From contig JAUQPS010000006.1 in the NCBI GenBank assembly GCA_030550205.1, positions 1 through 36,570 on the forward strand: DNA of 36,570 nt, read 5' to 3'. The position numbers and the translations under genes were made by a program. The stretch is from a bacterium (GTDB lineage: Bacteria; Hydrothermota; Hydrothermia; LBFQ01; DSFT01). Shown piece by piece: positions 6,466 to 14,333 of this stretch (the first letter of the stretch is position 1; each line of letters opens with the position of its first letter). A model generated the notes under the pieces. That model worked only from the letters and a program-made list of their open reading frames with translations, did not search any database and was not told the origin of the DNA.

Positions 6466-8518
6466 TTAAAGCTTGTTTTCTGGATAATTTTGGTCTTCCA
6501 AGTTCATCAATTTCAATAACTTTTACAAGCACTTCATCTCCAACTTTAAACATATTTCTTAAATCTTTTATTGGGACTTCATCAACTTCTGAAATATGAA
6601 CCAAACCAATTTTACCAGGCAAAATTTCTACAAATAATCCATAATTTTCAATCCTTGTAATTTTGCCTAAATAAACCTTTCCAACCTCAACTTCTTGTAT
6701 AATTTCGCTTATCATTTCTTTTGCCTTTTTAACATTTTCATAATCTAAACCAGATATAAGAGTCTTTCCAGTGTCAAAATCTATTTCAACTTTCGTATTT
6801 GTTGTATTTATAATTTTTCTAATAACTTTGCCACCAGGTCCAATTACATCACCAATTTTTTCCATTGGAATATTCATTACTAAAATTTTAGGAGCATATT
6901 TTGAAACTTCTTTCCTGGGCTCACTTATTGTTTTTGACATAATATCGAGGATATATTCTCTTGCTTCCCTAGCCCTTGAAAATGCTTCTTTTATAATTTT
7001 TACATTAAGTCCTTTTATTTTAATATCTAGTTGAATTGCGGTTATCCCTTTTCTTGTGCCTGCAATTTTAAAATCCATATCTCCAAAGTGGTCTTCCATA
7101 CCTACAATATCTGTTAATAATGCATATTTATCATAGTTTTCAAGCACTAATCCAATTGATATACCTGCTACCATGCTTGAAATTGGAACACCTGCATCCA
7201 TTAAAGCTAATGTTCCACCACATACTGTTGCCATAGATGTGGAGCCATTTGACTGAGTAATTTCAGATACAAGTCTTATTGTATAGGGAAATTTATCCTC
7301 ATCTGGTATTACATAGCTTAAGGCCTTTTCTGCAAGAGCACCATGTCCAATTTCTCTTCTACTTGGTCCTCTTAATGGTCTTACTTCATTTGTTGAAAAT
7401 GGATGGAAATTATAATGAACCATAAATCTCTTAAATTCCTCTTCCTCTAATTCTGATAATATTTGGGCATCTCTTCTTGTTCCAAGTGTTGCAATAACAA
7501 GTGCTTGTGTTTCTCCTCTTGTGAACAATGCAGAACCATGTGTTCTTGGTAATATACCAACTTCACAACTGATAGGTCTAATATCATTTAATTTTCTACC
7601 ATCAACTCTTATATTGTTATTTAATATCTCATTTCGCATTATTTGGGCAGATATTCTATATAATGCATCTGCTATTTCTATTTCACTATTTGGAAATTTT
7701 TCAATTAATTTTTGTGTTATTTCCTTATATAGATTTTCTAATGCTAAATTTCTTTCACCTTTTGAAGGAATATATAAGGCGCTTTTTATTTGCTCACTAA
7801 ATAATAAAACTTCATTATATATTTCATCACTTGCTTTTATAATTGTTGGTTCTGATTTTGGTTTTGAAAATGTTTGTAATAATTCTTCTTGATATTCAAT
7901 AGTTTTTTCAATATAAGGAATAGCAAATTCAATAGCTGATAGTAATAAATTTTCTTCGATTTCTTTTCCTCCAAATTCAATCATATGAATATAACCACCC
8001 TTTGTTCCAACAATCAGAAGGTCAAATTCACTTTTTTGAGATATCGTAGGATTTACAACAAATTTGTTGTCTACATATCCTATTCTTACCGCTCCAACCG
8101 GTCCTTCAAATGGTATCTCAGATGAACAAAGAGCAAAACTTGCTCCAATAATTGCAGGAACATAGGGTGGATTTTCATTATCATAAGATAATAAAAGTGC
8201 AATTATTTCTACATCATCTATCATTCCCTTTGGAAATAGTGGTCTTATTGAACGGTCAATTGCTCTTCCAATTATAATTTCTCTATCTGTTGCTCTTCCT
8301 TCTCTTTTTATAAAACCAGCAGGTATTTTACCCGCTGCATAAGCTCCTTCTCTATATTCAACAAGAAGAGGAAGAAAATCCTTTTTTTCCTCAGCTTTTT
8401 TCCATAAAGCACTTACTAAAACAACAGTATCGCCATAACTGGCAATTACTGTTGAACTTGCTAAATTTCCAATTTTTCCAAATTCTAACTTCAATATCCT
8501 ATCACCAATTTCTATCAT
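6458..8518 (-). CDS. pnp: Polyribonucleotide nucleotidyltransferase (PNPase)
   Basis: The 686-residue protein shows the full PNPase layout: a first RNase PH domain (1 to about 215), a helical linker, a second RNase PH domain (about 300-530, with [29 protein letters not shown] and [21 protein letters not shown]), a KH domain with [11 protein letters not shown] (about 550-605), and an S1 domain (about 612-680, [21 protein letters not shown]). It degrades RNA phosphorolytically from the 3' end and is usually a trimer bound to RNase E or a helicase. It lacks the long tail seen after S1 in some orthologs. The ATG overlaps the rpsO stop by four bases, the classical rpsO-pnp arrangement. Confidence 0.97.
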   Translation of the reverse strand: MIEIGDRILKLEFGKIGNLASSTVIASYGDTVVLVSALWKKAEEKKDFLPLLVEYREGAYAAGKIPAGFIKREGRATDREIIIGRAIDRSIRPLFPKGMIDDVEIIALLLSYDNENPPYVPAIIGASFALCSSEIPFEGPVGAVRIGYVDNKFVVNPTISQKSEFDLLIVGTKGGYIHMIEFGGKEIEENLLLSAIEFAIPYIEKTIEYQEELLQTFSKPKSEPTIIKASDEIYNEVLLFSEQIKSALYIPSKGERNLALENLYKEITQKLIEKFPNSEIEIADALYRISAQIMRNEILNNNIRVDGRKLNDIRPISCEVGILPRTHGSALFTRGETQALVIATLGTRRDAQILSELEEEEFKRFMVHYNFHPFSTNEVRPLRGPSRREIGHGALAEKALSYVIPDEDKFPYTIRLVSEITQSNGSTSMATVCGGTLALMDAGVPISSMVAGISIGLVLENYDKYALLTDIVGMEDHFGDMDFKIAGTRKGITAIQLDIKIKGLNVKIIKEAFSRAREAREYILDIMSKTISEPRKEVSKYAPKILVMNIPMEKIGDVIGPGGKVIRKIINTTNTKVEIDFDTGKTLISGLDYENVKKAKEMISEIIQEVEVGKVYLGKITRIENYGLFVEILPGKIGLVHISEVDEVPIKDLRNMFKVGDEVLVKVIEIDELGRPKLSRKQALNE

Positions 8519-8787
8519 ACACCCCTTATATTAAGTTTTTTAATAATTTCATTATACTTTTCAGGTTTTTCTCTCTTTAAATACTTCAATAGCTTTTTCC
8601 TTTTACTTACAAGCTTTTGAAGTCCATATCTACTATGAACATCCTTTCTATGAATTTTAAGGTGCTCTGTAAGATAATTTATCCTTTCCGTAAGAAGCGC
8701 AATTTGAACTTCTACTGAACCTGTATCATTTTCAGATATTTTAAATTTTTCTATTATCTCCCTTTTCTTTTCCTTACTTAATGCCAT
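8515..8787 (-). CDS. rpsO: 30S ribosomal protein S15
   Basis: A 90-residue protein of the expected length with S15 signatures: [50 protein letters not shown]. It binds the central domain of 16S rRNA early in 30S assembly. It leads the rpsO-pnp-radC operon. The start codon follows the promoter element by only three bases, so there appears to be no 5' UTR; the leader-based S15 autoregulation known from E. coli and Thermus would then not be possible in the same form. Confidence 0.97.
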   Translation of the reverse strand: MALSKEKKREIIEKFKISENDTGSVEVQIALLTERINYLTEHLKIHRKDVHSRYGLQKLVSKRKKLLKYLKREKPEKYNEIIKKLNIRGV

Positions 8788-8790
8788 CCG

Positions 8791-8803
8791 AAAATTTTAA
8801 AGG
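8791..8803 (-). promoter_or_regulatory. Leaderless-type promoter of rpsO-pnp-radC
   Basis: Minus strand CCTTTAAAATTTT followed by CGG and ATG. Together with TATC upstream it forms one arm of a perfect 16-bp inverted repeat (8791-8806 and 8831-8846) shared with the divergent gene. Confidence 0.65.
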
Positions 8804-8814
8804 ATAACCCTTAC

Positions 8815-8851
8815 TTGATACTTTTAATTTTATCCTTTAAAATTTTGGACT
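8815..8851 (+). promoter_or_regulatory. Promoter of the PqqD-like gene with recognisable -35
   Basis: TTGATA (8815-8820), a 17-base spacer and TAAAAT (8838-8843) inside CTTTAAAATTTT; the ATG is at 8852, nine bases after the -10. This is the site that best shows that the recurrent element is a -10 region, with initiation at or within about two bases of the start codon. Confidence 0.7.
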
Positions 8852-9178
8852 ATGACCAGAAGAACGTTTTTAAAAATAGTAGCAATTGGGGGGCTCTTTG
8901 GTTTTGCTCTAAAAGGAAACCTCTTTGCCAATGCATATCCTAAGAAGTCCATAGAATATGTAAGGGAAAGTTCAGATGGTTATGAATTAGTTTTATCAGA
9001 TGGTTCTACTTTATCTGTAAATGAAACTGGACTTTATGTAATAGGGAGGTTGAAGGAAGGGGCAAGTGTAAATGAGATAGTAAATGAGCTTTCTAAACTT
9101 ACAAATAAAGATAAAAGTATTATAAGGGATGATATTGAAGTATTTTTGAATAATTTGAGAATTTTGAGAATTATTTAG
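8852..9178 (+). CDS. PqqD-like protein with twin-arginine signal
   Basis: The 108-residue product begins with MTRRTFLKIVAIGGLFGFA, a textbook Tat signal (Arg3-Arg4, F, L, K, then a weakly hydrophobic core), ending near NLFANA. The rest (about 33-108) resembles the PqqD family (peptide-chaperone/RRE-type winged fold): LVLSDGSTLSVNETGLYVI, then LKEGASVNEIVNEL and DIEVFLNNLRILRI. PqqD domains normally act in the cytoplasm, delivering a precursor peptide to a radical SAM enzyme; a Tat-exported version is unusual. No radical SAM maturase or precursor gene is adjacent. Confidence in the PqqD-like fold is moderate, in the Tat motif high. Confidence 0.7.
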   Translation: MTRRTFLKIVAIGGLFGFALKGNLFANAYPKKSIEYVRESSDGYELVLSDGSTLSVNETGLYVIGRLKEGASVNEIVNELSKLTNKDKSIIRDDIEVFLNNLRILRII

Positions 9179-9413
9179 TTGAATTTTCGTAAATAATTTT
9201 TCCTTCCTTTTTAGCAAAATAAATTATCAAAGAATTGCCTTTTTCCCATTCTTCATCAGAATAATATATGATATCAAATGGTTTAGCGATATTTTCCACC
9301 AATTTCCAATGAATATGCTTTGTTAAACTTGCAATTTCAAATCTATCAATATCACTATTTTCCTTTTCTTTCCCCTTTGCATAAGAACCAAAAATGATAA
9401 TTTTTTCAATACT
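9171..9413 (-). pseudogene. Remnant of MNT-type nucleotidyltransferase gene
   Basis: Translating the minus strand from about 9413 gives IEKIIIFGSYAKGKEKENSDID, the G-S...D-x-D signature of minimal nucleotidyltransferases, then jumps directly to DRFEIASLTKHIHWKLVENI and EEWEKGNSLIIYFAKKEGKI. About a dozen residues usually found between the DxD and the next helix are missing. There is an in-frame TAA just upstream (ATT AGT ATT follow it), and the only nearby ATG (GCTAAAGGAG context) is in another frame. The gene therefore looks frameshifted and internally deleted. It was the antitoxin-type partner of the HEPN remnant upstream. Its end overlaps the convergent PqqD-like gene by eight bases. Confidence 0.65.
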
Positions 9414-9691
9414 AATTTAATTTCTCCTTTAGCCATTGGAAAAACTCCTTTTATCATATTCGTTTAAAAGTTTCTGGATATCATCGGGATATCGTGTAGT
9501 TATACTTATATTGAGAAGGAATTTTAAGACCGATTTTTTTTGGTTCTTCGTTAAATTTTTTTGAGTAAATACCTTTTAATGCTTTTTCAATTGATAGGTG
9601 ACACATAAAAACTGTATATATATATCTTCCTGCTTTAAACATTGCTTCTTTTGAGCCATTCCTCAAATGGTTTAAAAGACTTTTCTTTCAT
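9414..9691 (-). pseudogene. Remnant of HEPN-domain gene
   Basis: From ATG 9691 (minus) the frame reads MKEKSFKPFEEWLKRS and stops; one frame over it continues KEAMFKAGRYIYTVFMCHLS and IEKALKGIYSKKFNEEPKK, then stops again; a third piece reads ITTRYPDDIQKLLNEYDK, and a fourth FFQWLKEKLN. Joined, these are the start, core and RYPDD tail of a HEPN protein of the type paired with MNT nucleotidyltransferases. At least three frame changes show it is dead. It still keeps the promoter element in front of ATG 9691. HEPN/MNT pairs act as toxin-antitoxin modules, so this is a decayed one. Confidence 0.7.
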
Positions 9692-9695
9692 TAGC

Positions 9696-9708
9696 TTAAA
9701 ATTTTAAA
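9696..9708. promoter_or_regulatory. Shared bidirectional palindromic promoter
   Basis: TTAAAATTTTAAA reads as the leaderless promoter element on both strands: seven bases before ATG 9713 (kdsB, plus) and six before ATG 9691 (HEPN remnant, minus). The two start codons are only 21 bases apart, so one AT palindrome appears to serve both directions. Confidence 0.6.
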
Positions 9709-9712
9709 CCTT

Positions 9713-10444
9713 ATGAAAAATATTATTGTAATTCCTGCTCGTTATCATTCTACAAGACTAAAGGGAAAAGTTTTATTAAAGCTTGGAAATAAAGCAGTTT
9801 TAGAATGGGTTTTAGATAATGTTTCAAAGTCTAAGTTTGCAGATGATATAGTAGTAGCAACAGAAGATGAAAGAGTTTATGAATTTGTAATAAGGCTTGG
9901 TTATAAGTGTTTTATAACATCAGATAAGCATGAGAGTGGAACTGATAGAATTGGTGAGGTTTTAATGAATTTACAAAATTATTATTATATTATAAATGTT
10001 CAAGCGGATGAGCCTTTTATAAAACCAGAAATTATAGATAAAATTTTTGAAGAATTACACAATGAAAAAAATGCCCATATTGTAACTCCAATTACAATAA
10101 TAAATAACTTACAAGAAATAAATAATCCAAATGTTGTAAAGGTCGTATTTGATAAAAATTATTATGCTATTTATTTTTCAAGAAGTCCAATTCCATACAA
10201 TAGAGGAGGTAATGCAATTTATTATAAACATATTGGGCTTTATGGATATAAAAGAGATGCTTTATTTAGCTTTATAAATTTGCCAAAGTCCTATCTTGAA
10301 AATGTAGAGAAATTAGAACAATTGAGAGCGATTGAAAATGGTTTAAAAATTAAATGTGTAGTTGTAGATTACGAAGGAATTTCTATTGATACGAAGGAAG
10401 ATTTAGAAAGGGCAGAGGAGTTTATAAAGAAATTAAAGTTATAG
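9713..10444 (+). CDS. kdsB: 3-deoxy-manno-octulosonate cytidylyltransferase
   Basis: The 243-residue product activates Kdo with CTP to CMP-Kdo for LPS inner-core synthesis in the cytoplasm. Seen in order: the nucleotide-binding IPARYHSTRLKGKVL at the N terminus, VVATEDERVYEF, SDKHESGTDRIGE, INVQADEPFI (family NVQGDEP, with Ala for Gly), YFSRSPIPYNR, HIGLYGYKRDAL and EQLRAIENGLKI. Length is normal. Its presence implies an LPS-bearing outer membrane. It starts seven bases after the bidirectional element, without an SD, and its end overlaps rsmG by 23 bases (convergent). Confidence 0.93.
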   Translation: MKNIIVIPARYHSTRLKGKVLLKLGNKAVLEWVLDNVSKSKFADDIVVATEDERVYEFVIRLGYKCFITSDKHESGTDRIGEVLMNLQNYYYIINVQADEPFIKPEIIDKIFEELHNEKNAHIVTPITIINNLQEINNPNVVKVVFDKNYYAIYFSRSPIPYNRGGNAIYYKHIGLYGYKRDALFSFINLPKSYLENVEKLEQLRAIENGLKIKCVVVDYEGISIDTKEDLERAEEFIKKLKL

Positions 10445-10934
10445 TTAAGTTCTTGATTTTTTCTTTTTTTATTTTAAATCCTTCAATTTCTACATCTGAA
10501 AATATAATAAAACTTCCACTTTCATTTAAAAACTTTTTTAGATGCTTTAATAATTCTTCATAATTTCCCAGAGCTCTTGCTAATATATAATCAAACTTAA
10601 AATTAAAATTCACATTTTTATAATCTTGGTTTATAACAAAAACATCTTTTAAATTTAATTGCTTTATTGCAATTTCTAAAAATGTGCATTTTTTTTCACT
10701 TCTTTCAACAAGATAAACCTTTAAATCATTTCTTACAATTTTTAATGGAATTCCCACAATTCCACCACCACTTCCAACATCCATTATAACACTATTTTCT
10801 TTAATAAATTTTTGAATGTAAATACTTTGACTTATTAACTCATTCAAATTTGCATTCTTTGAAGTTAAATGTAAAACTTTATTGTACTTTTTCAAAAGCT
10901 CCTTGTATATAATTAATGATTTTTTCTCTTGCAT
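10422..10934 (-). CDS. rsmG: 16S rRNA (guanine-N7) methyltransferase RsmG
   Basis: The 170-residue protein has RsmG features: YKELLKKYNKVLHLTS at the N terminus, the SAM-binding MDVGSGGGIVGIPLKI, LVERSEKKCTFLEIAI, LNLKDVFVINQDY and ILARALGNYEELL. It methylates G527 of 16S rRNA (E. coli numbering). It is somewhat shorter than the usual about 205 residues. ATG 10934 is chosen; TTG 10946 is also in frame. Either start lies well inside murG, giving an overlap of 56-68 bases, and a start after the murG stop would delete the conserved N-terminal motif, so the long overlap seems real. Confidence 0.9.
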   Translation of the reverse strand: MQEKKSLIIYKELLKKYNKVLHLTSKNANLNELISQSIYIQKFIKENSVIMDVGSGGGIVGIPLKIVRNDLKVYLVERSEKKCTFLEIAIKQLNLKDVFVINQDYKNVNFNFKFDYILARALGNYEELLKHLKKFLNESGSFIIFSDVEIEGFKIKKEKIKNLTITLISL

Positions 10935-11907
10935 ATGAATTATCAACTTTCATAAGATTTTTCTTATATTCTTCTCTGCGATTCATTAGTTCAATAATTG
11001 CTTCTTTAAGAACATTTAATTCTAAGTCTTTTTCTTCTATCATAATTCCACACTTCCTATCCACCATTGCTTTTGCATTATAATATTGATGGTTATCTTT
11101 TGCTTTTGGATAAGGGATATATATTGCTGGAATTTTAAAATATAAAAGCTCAGCAATAGCACTTCCTCCTGCCCTTGATATTGCTATATCGCTTGCAGAA
11201 TAAGGAACACTCATATCTTCAAAAAATTCAAAAACCTTTACGTTTTTTGGAATATAAACATCATTCCATAATCTATCATGGTCTTTACCAGCAATTAAAA
11301 TAAATTCATAATTATAAAGTTTTTCTGCAACTTTTACAACTAATCTATTTATTTTTCTTGAACCTTGACTTCCACCAAGAACAAGAATAACTTTTGAATT
11401 TTGTGGAATTCTTAAAATTTCTCTTGCTTCTTGCTTAGAAACTTTATTAAAAATTCTAACAGGAACACCTGTTACAACAAGATTATTTTTCTTTTTAAAA
11501 TAATTTTTTGCTTCTTCAAATGGTAAAAATACATATTTTGCACTTTTGCTAAACATCCTTACAACCCTTCCAGGAACAACATTTTCTTCAATTAAATAGT
11601 AAGGCTTTCTAAATAGCCATGCCCAAAGTAATATTGGAAATGATGCATAAGAGCCTGTTGCAATAATTTTTTTCTCTGAAAATACCCTTCTAAAAACTCT
11701 TATTGTATGTAATATAAGACTCAATTTGTCATATTTTGAATATATTTTTGCATTAAATTCTTCAAAGGCTTTTGTCTCTATTTTCGGTCCAATAACTATC
11801 ATTTTATATTTACCATTTCTCATTTTTATTTCTTGTGCTATTGCAATAGCAGGGAAAATATGTCCTCCTGTTCCCCCTGTTACAATCAAAAAACATTCAT
11901 TATTCAT
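10879..11907 (-). CDS. murG: UDP-GlcNAc--lipid-I N-acetylglucosaminyltransferase
   Basis: MurG makes lipid II from lipid I at the inner face of the membrane. The 342-residue sequence has the N-terminal TGGTGGHIFPAIAIAQEI, the middle VTGVPVR, the C-domain VLGGSQGSRKINRL, and the sugar-nucleotide site ISRAGGSAIAELLYFKIPAIYIPYP with KDNHQYYNA. The start overlaps panB by eight bases. GGAGG six bases before the ATG, inside the panB coding end, is a proper SD, in contrast to the operon-leading genes. murG is separated here from the usual mur/fts cluster. Confidence 0.95.
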   Translation of the reverse strand: MNNECFLIVTGGTGGHIFPAIAIAQEIKMRNGKYKMIVIGPKIETKAFEEFNAKIYSKYDKLSLILHTIRVFRRVFSEKKIIATGSYASFPILLWAWLFRKPYYLIEENVVPGRVVRMFSKSAKYVFLPFEEAKNYFKKKNNLVVTGVPVRIFNKVSKQEAREILRIPQNSKVILVLGGSQGSRKINRLVVKVAEKLYNYEFILIAGKDHDRLWNDVYIPKNVKVFEFFEDMSVPYSASDIAISRAGGSAIAELLYFKIPAIYIPYPKAKDNHQYYNAKAMVDRKCGIMIEEKDLELNVLKEAIIELMNRREEYKKNLMKVDNSYAREKIINYIQGAFEKVQ

Positions 11908-12676
11908 AACTTTCCTCCAAGCTTGGAAACTTGTTTCCTTTTACATCTTCAATATAATTTTTAACTGCATTTAAAAATAACTCATAAGCATTTAGATATT
12001 TTCTAACAAACTTAAATTTTTGTTTATTAAGTCCTATCATATCATGGAAAACTAGTACTTGACCATCACAATGGGGACCAGATGCTATTCCTATTGTTGG
12101 TATGTTTATAGCTTTTGTAATTTTTTCTGCAAGCTTGTAAGAAACTTTTTCTAATACTATTGAGAATGCTCCTGCTTGTTCTAAGCTTTTTGCAACATCA
12201 ATTAAACTTTCATCTGTTGCAAGTTTATAACCATAAAGATGAACTCTTTGGGGCATAAGTCCAATATGTCCCATTACAGGAACTCCATAAGTAGTTAATT
12301 TATTAACTAAATCTAAAATTTCATAACCCCCTTCAATTTTTACTCCATCGCAATTACCTTCCTTTAAAAATCTCATGGCATTTCTTATCCCTTCTTCTAA
12401 GGAGATTTGGTATGACATAAATGGCATATCACCAATTACAAGAGCTCTTTCTACTGCTTTTGAAACAATTTTACAATGATATATCATTTCATCCATACTA
12501 ACAGGAATTGTTGTTGTATTGCCTTGAATGACATTTGATAAAGAATCACCTACCAAAATTATATCAATTCCAGCTTCATCTAAAATTTTTGCAGTTATAT
12601 AATCATAAGCGGTAAGTGATGTTATTTTCTCTTTTCCTTTTTTTGATACAATATCGCTTACTTTTAACTTACTCAT
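11900..12676 (-). CDS. panB: 3-methyl-2-oxobutanoate hydroxymethyltransferase
   Basis: PanB adds a hydroxymethyl group from methylene-THF to alpha-ketoisovalerate, the first step of pantothenate synthesis. Signature segments: SLTAYDYITAKILDEAGIDI, VGDSLSNVIQGN, DMPFMSYQ, KIEGG, GHIGLMPQRV and GIASGPHCDGQVLVFHDMIGL. At 258 residues it is of ordinary length. It overlaps the preceding membrane protein gene by four bases (ATGA) and murG by eight, so all are one operon. panC and panD are not in the window. Confidence 0.95.
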   Translation of the reverse strand: MSKLKVSDIVSKKGKEKITSLTAYDYITAKILDEAGIDIILVGDSLSNVIQGNTTTIPVSMDEMIYHCKIVSKAVERALVIGDMPFMSYQISLEEGIRNAMRFLKEGNCDGVKIEGGYEILDLVNKLTTYGVPVMGHIGLMPQRVHLYGYKLATDESLIDVAKSLEQAGAFSIVLEKVSYKLAEKITKAINIPTIGIASGPHCDGQVLVFHDMIGLNKQKFKFVRKYLNAYELFLNAVKNYIEDVKGNKFPSLEESYE

Positions 12677-12987
12677 AATCCTTTTTTAATACCTACTATA
12701 TAAGCCAAGAAAATAATAATAAAAATTAAAAATGAAGTTAATTTATTTCCCAGCATTTTTGAAAATGGAATTAAAATAATAGGCAATAAAGCAAGGATAT
12801 AATGTAAATTCACATTTCTTTCTCCATTTATAAGAAGAATTATTCCAACTATATATTGGAAAAATAGGATGATATCTGCAATTCTTCTAAATTTTTTAGA
12901 AATGCCTTCATTAAATAAAGCTAATATAAATGTTATAAAATACATTAAAATAAGTGTTCCGCCTAAGATATGATGAAGTAAGGACAT
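12673..12987 (-). CDS. Small multi-pass membrane protein
   Basis: This 104-residue protein has about four hydrophobic segments (near residues 8-26, 37-54, 62-78 and 84-100) separated by short loops with a basic KKFRR turn. His5-His6 and His62 lie at or near membrane segments and could bind a cofactor, but that is speculation. It is the first gene of the panB-murG-rsmG operon and starts three bases after a promoter element. Not recognised. Confidence 0.7.
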   Translation of the reverse strand: MSLLHHILGGTLILMYFITFILALFNEGISKKFRRIADIILFFQYIVGIILLINGERNVNLHYILALLPIILIPFSKMLGNKLTSFLIFIIIFLAYIVGIKKGL

Positions 12988-12990
12988 TTG

Positions 12991-13003
12991 AAAATTTTAA
13001 GGC
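12991..13003 (-). promoter_or_regulatory. Leaderless-type promoter of the panB-murG-rsmG operon
   Basis: Minus strand CCTTAAAATTTT then CAA and ATG 12987. The element covers the TAA stop (12997-12999) of the upstream lipoprotein gene. Confidence 0.6.
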
Positions 13004-13680
13004 TTAGTATAAAATACACCTAAGGTGCTTGAGCCATAGGCGATAAATGAAAACTTATAACCTGGATATGGCTTAAATTTATCTAAAATTGTATAATTTA
13101 CTAGAAATATTCTTATTTCATATCTACTATCCTTTGTATCAATATAATAACCTGGAATTACAATGCTGTCAGTTTCTTTTGGTAAAAAATCTGTTTGATA
13201 AACAAGTGTAGGGTTTTTACTTTTATTTTCAAAGAAAACAACAAATTTATAATCATAAGTTTGAGTATATTTTTGACTTACTTTCCATTTAACTATTAAA
13301 TCTTGATATAATGATATGGTTTGAGATTCAGGATAGATAATAATAAATGTATCAGGAAGATAAATCGTTTTAAAATCAATGCTTTCAGAAATATCTCCAT
13401 AAAATAGCTTTAAGTTATATGGCTTATTCTCATAATAAGGATACTCTAAAACATAAAATGGATGAATATAATTTAGTTTTTGGTCATTAAGAAATATACT
13501 TGCATCTGATATAACTTGTGAGTTTTTTACATCATATAGCGCAGTATAAATTGTGCTAAATCCTGCTTGAGAATCTTTATAGAAAATCCCATATAAACTT
13601 ATATCATAATTTGAACTTGACTTTTTACAAGATATAAAGAAGACAAGAAAAATTGTTAAAAAAATTAAAGTCCTTTTCAT
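12997..13680 (-). CDS. Lipoprotein, paralog of the upstream gene
   Basis: The 227-residue product starts MKRTLIFLTIFLVFFISCKK, a lipoprotein signal with Cys at position 18. The mature part is beta-rich with many Tyr, Ser and Asn. It shares with the protein at 13677-14333 the segments ISDASIFLNDQKLNY / ISDATVKINDNNISYNG, LIVKWKVSQ / IYIRWQYYTN and FKPYPGYKFSFIAYG / FDPYPNFPSSLIFIG at matching positions, so the two are diverged tandem paralogs, perhaps with Ig-like sandwich domains. The start overlaps the upstream stop by four bases. Function unknown; the location with a beta-barrel lipoprotein suggests a cell-envelope complex. Confidence 0.7.
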   Translation of the reverse strand: MKRTLIFLTIFLVFFISCKKSSSNYDISLYGIFYKDSQAGFSTIYTALYDVKNSQVISDASIFLNDQKLNYIHPFYVLEYPYYENKPYNLKLFYGDISESIDFKTIYLPDTFIIIYPESQTISLYQDLIVKWKVSQKYTQTYDYKFVVFFENKSKNPTLVYQTDFLPKETDSIVIPGYYIDTKDSRYEIRIFLVNYTILDKFKPYPGYKFSFIAYGSSTLGVFYTKP

Positions 13681-14333
13681 CTTATTTTAATAACCTTATT
13701 AGCTCCTCTTCCTATAAAAATCAAAGAACTTGGAAAATTCGGATAAGGGTCAAAATTTTCAATAATGCAAAAGTTTCCACTTATAAATAATAAATCATAA
13801 TCACCAATTTCTAAATTTGAAGTATTCAACTGATAGCTTGTATCTCCAATAGGAATATAACCACTCCCAAAACTAAATTCAGCACTTCCTCCTTTTCTTA
13901 ATAATATCATATTATTCCCACTTGGATTAGTATAGTATTGCCACCTTATGTAAATGCTTTCACCCTTATTTACACTATCTCTATCAGTATAAATTTTTAC
14001 ACTATCCAAATCATTTGATAAACAATTTAAACTTATATTGTAGTTCTGAAAACTTATATCAATTTTATAGTTTTGATTTTTTTTGTAATTTAAAATTGCT
14101 GCATAACCAAATGCGGCTCCATTATAACTTATATTATTATCATTTATTTTAACAGTTGCATCTGATATATATACATTGTCAGTTAAGTTTTTAATTCTAA
14201 TAAGAGCACTTGCTAAGGTATCAGGATATCCATATAAAGTATTTATCGTCCCTGCAATAGCATATTTTGTTATATTTTTATTTTCCTGTTTTCCACATCC
14301 CAATAACATTAAAACAAAAATTAGAATTATCAT
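13677..14333 (-). CDS. Lipoprotein, paralog of the downstream gene
   Basis: The 218-residue product begins MIILIFVLMLLGCGKQENKN with a clear lipobox (LLGC). The beta-rich domain aligns by motif order with its downstream neighbour (see that entry), including the C-terminal PYP-x5-S-x-I-x2-G pattern. ATG overlaps the stop of the upstream gene by four bases. It has no SD or promoter element of its own, so it depends on the element at 14903. Confidence 0.7.
   Translation of the reverse strand: MIILIFVLMLLGCGKQENKNITKYAIAGTINTLYGYPDTLASALIRIKNLTDNVYISDATVKINDNNISYNGAAFGYAAILNYKKNQNYKIDISFQNYNISLNCLSNDLDSVKIYTDRDSVNKGESIYIRWQYYTNPSGNNMILLRKGGSAEFSFGSGYIPIGDTSYQLNTSNLEIGDYDLLFISGNFCIIENFDPYPNFPSSLIFIGRGANKVIKIR

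Noticed and set aside
9011-9217. Minus-strand frame across the PqqD-like gene end
   Set aside because: Shadow of the coding strand; the MNT remnant in another frame explains the region better.
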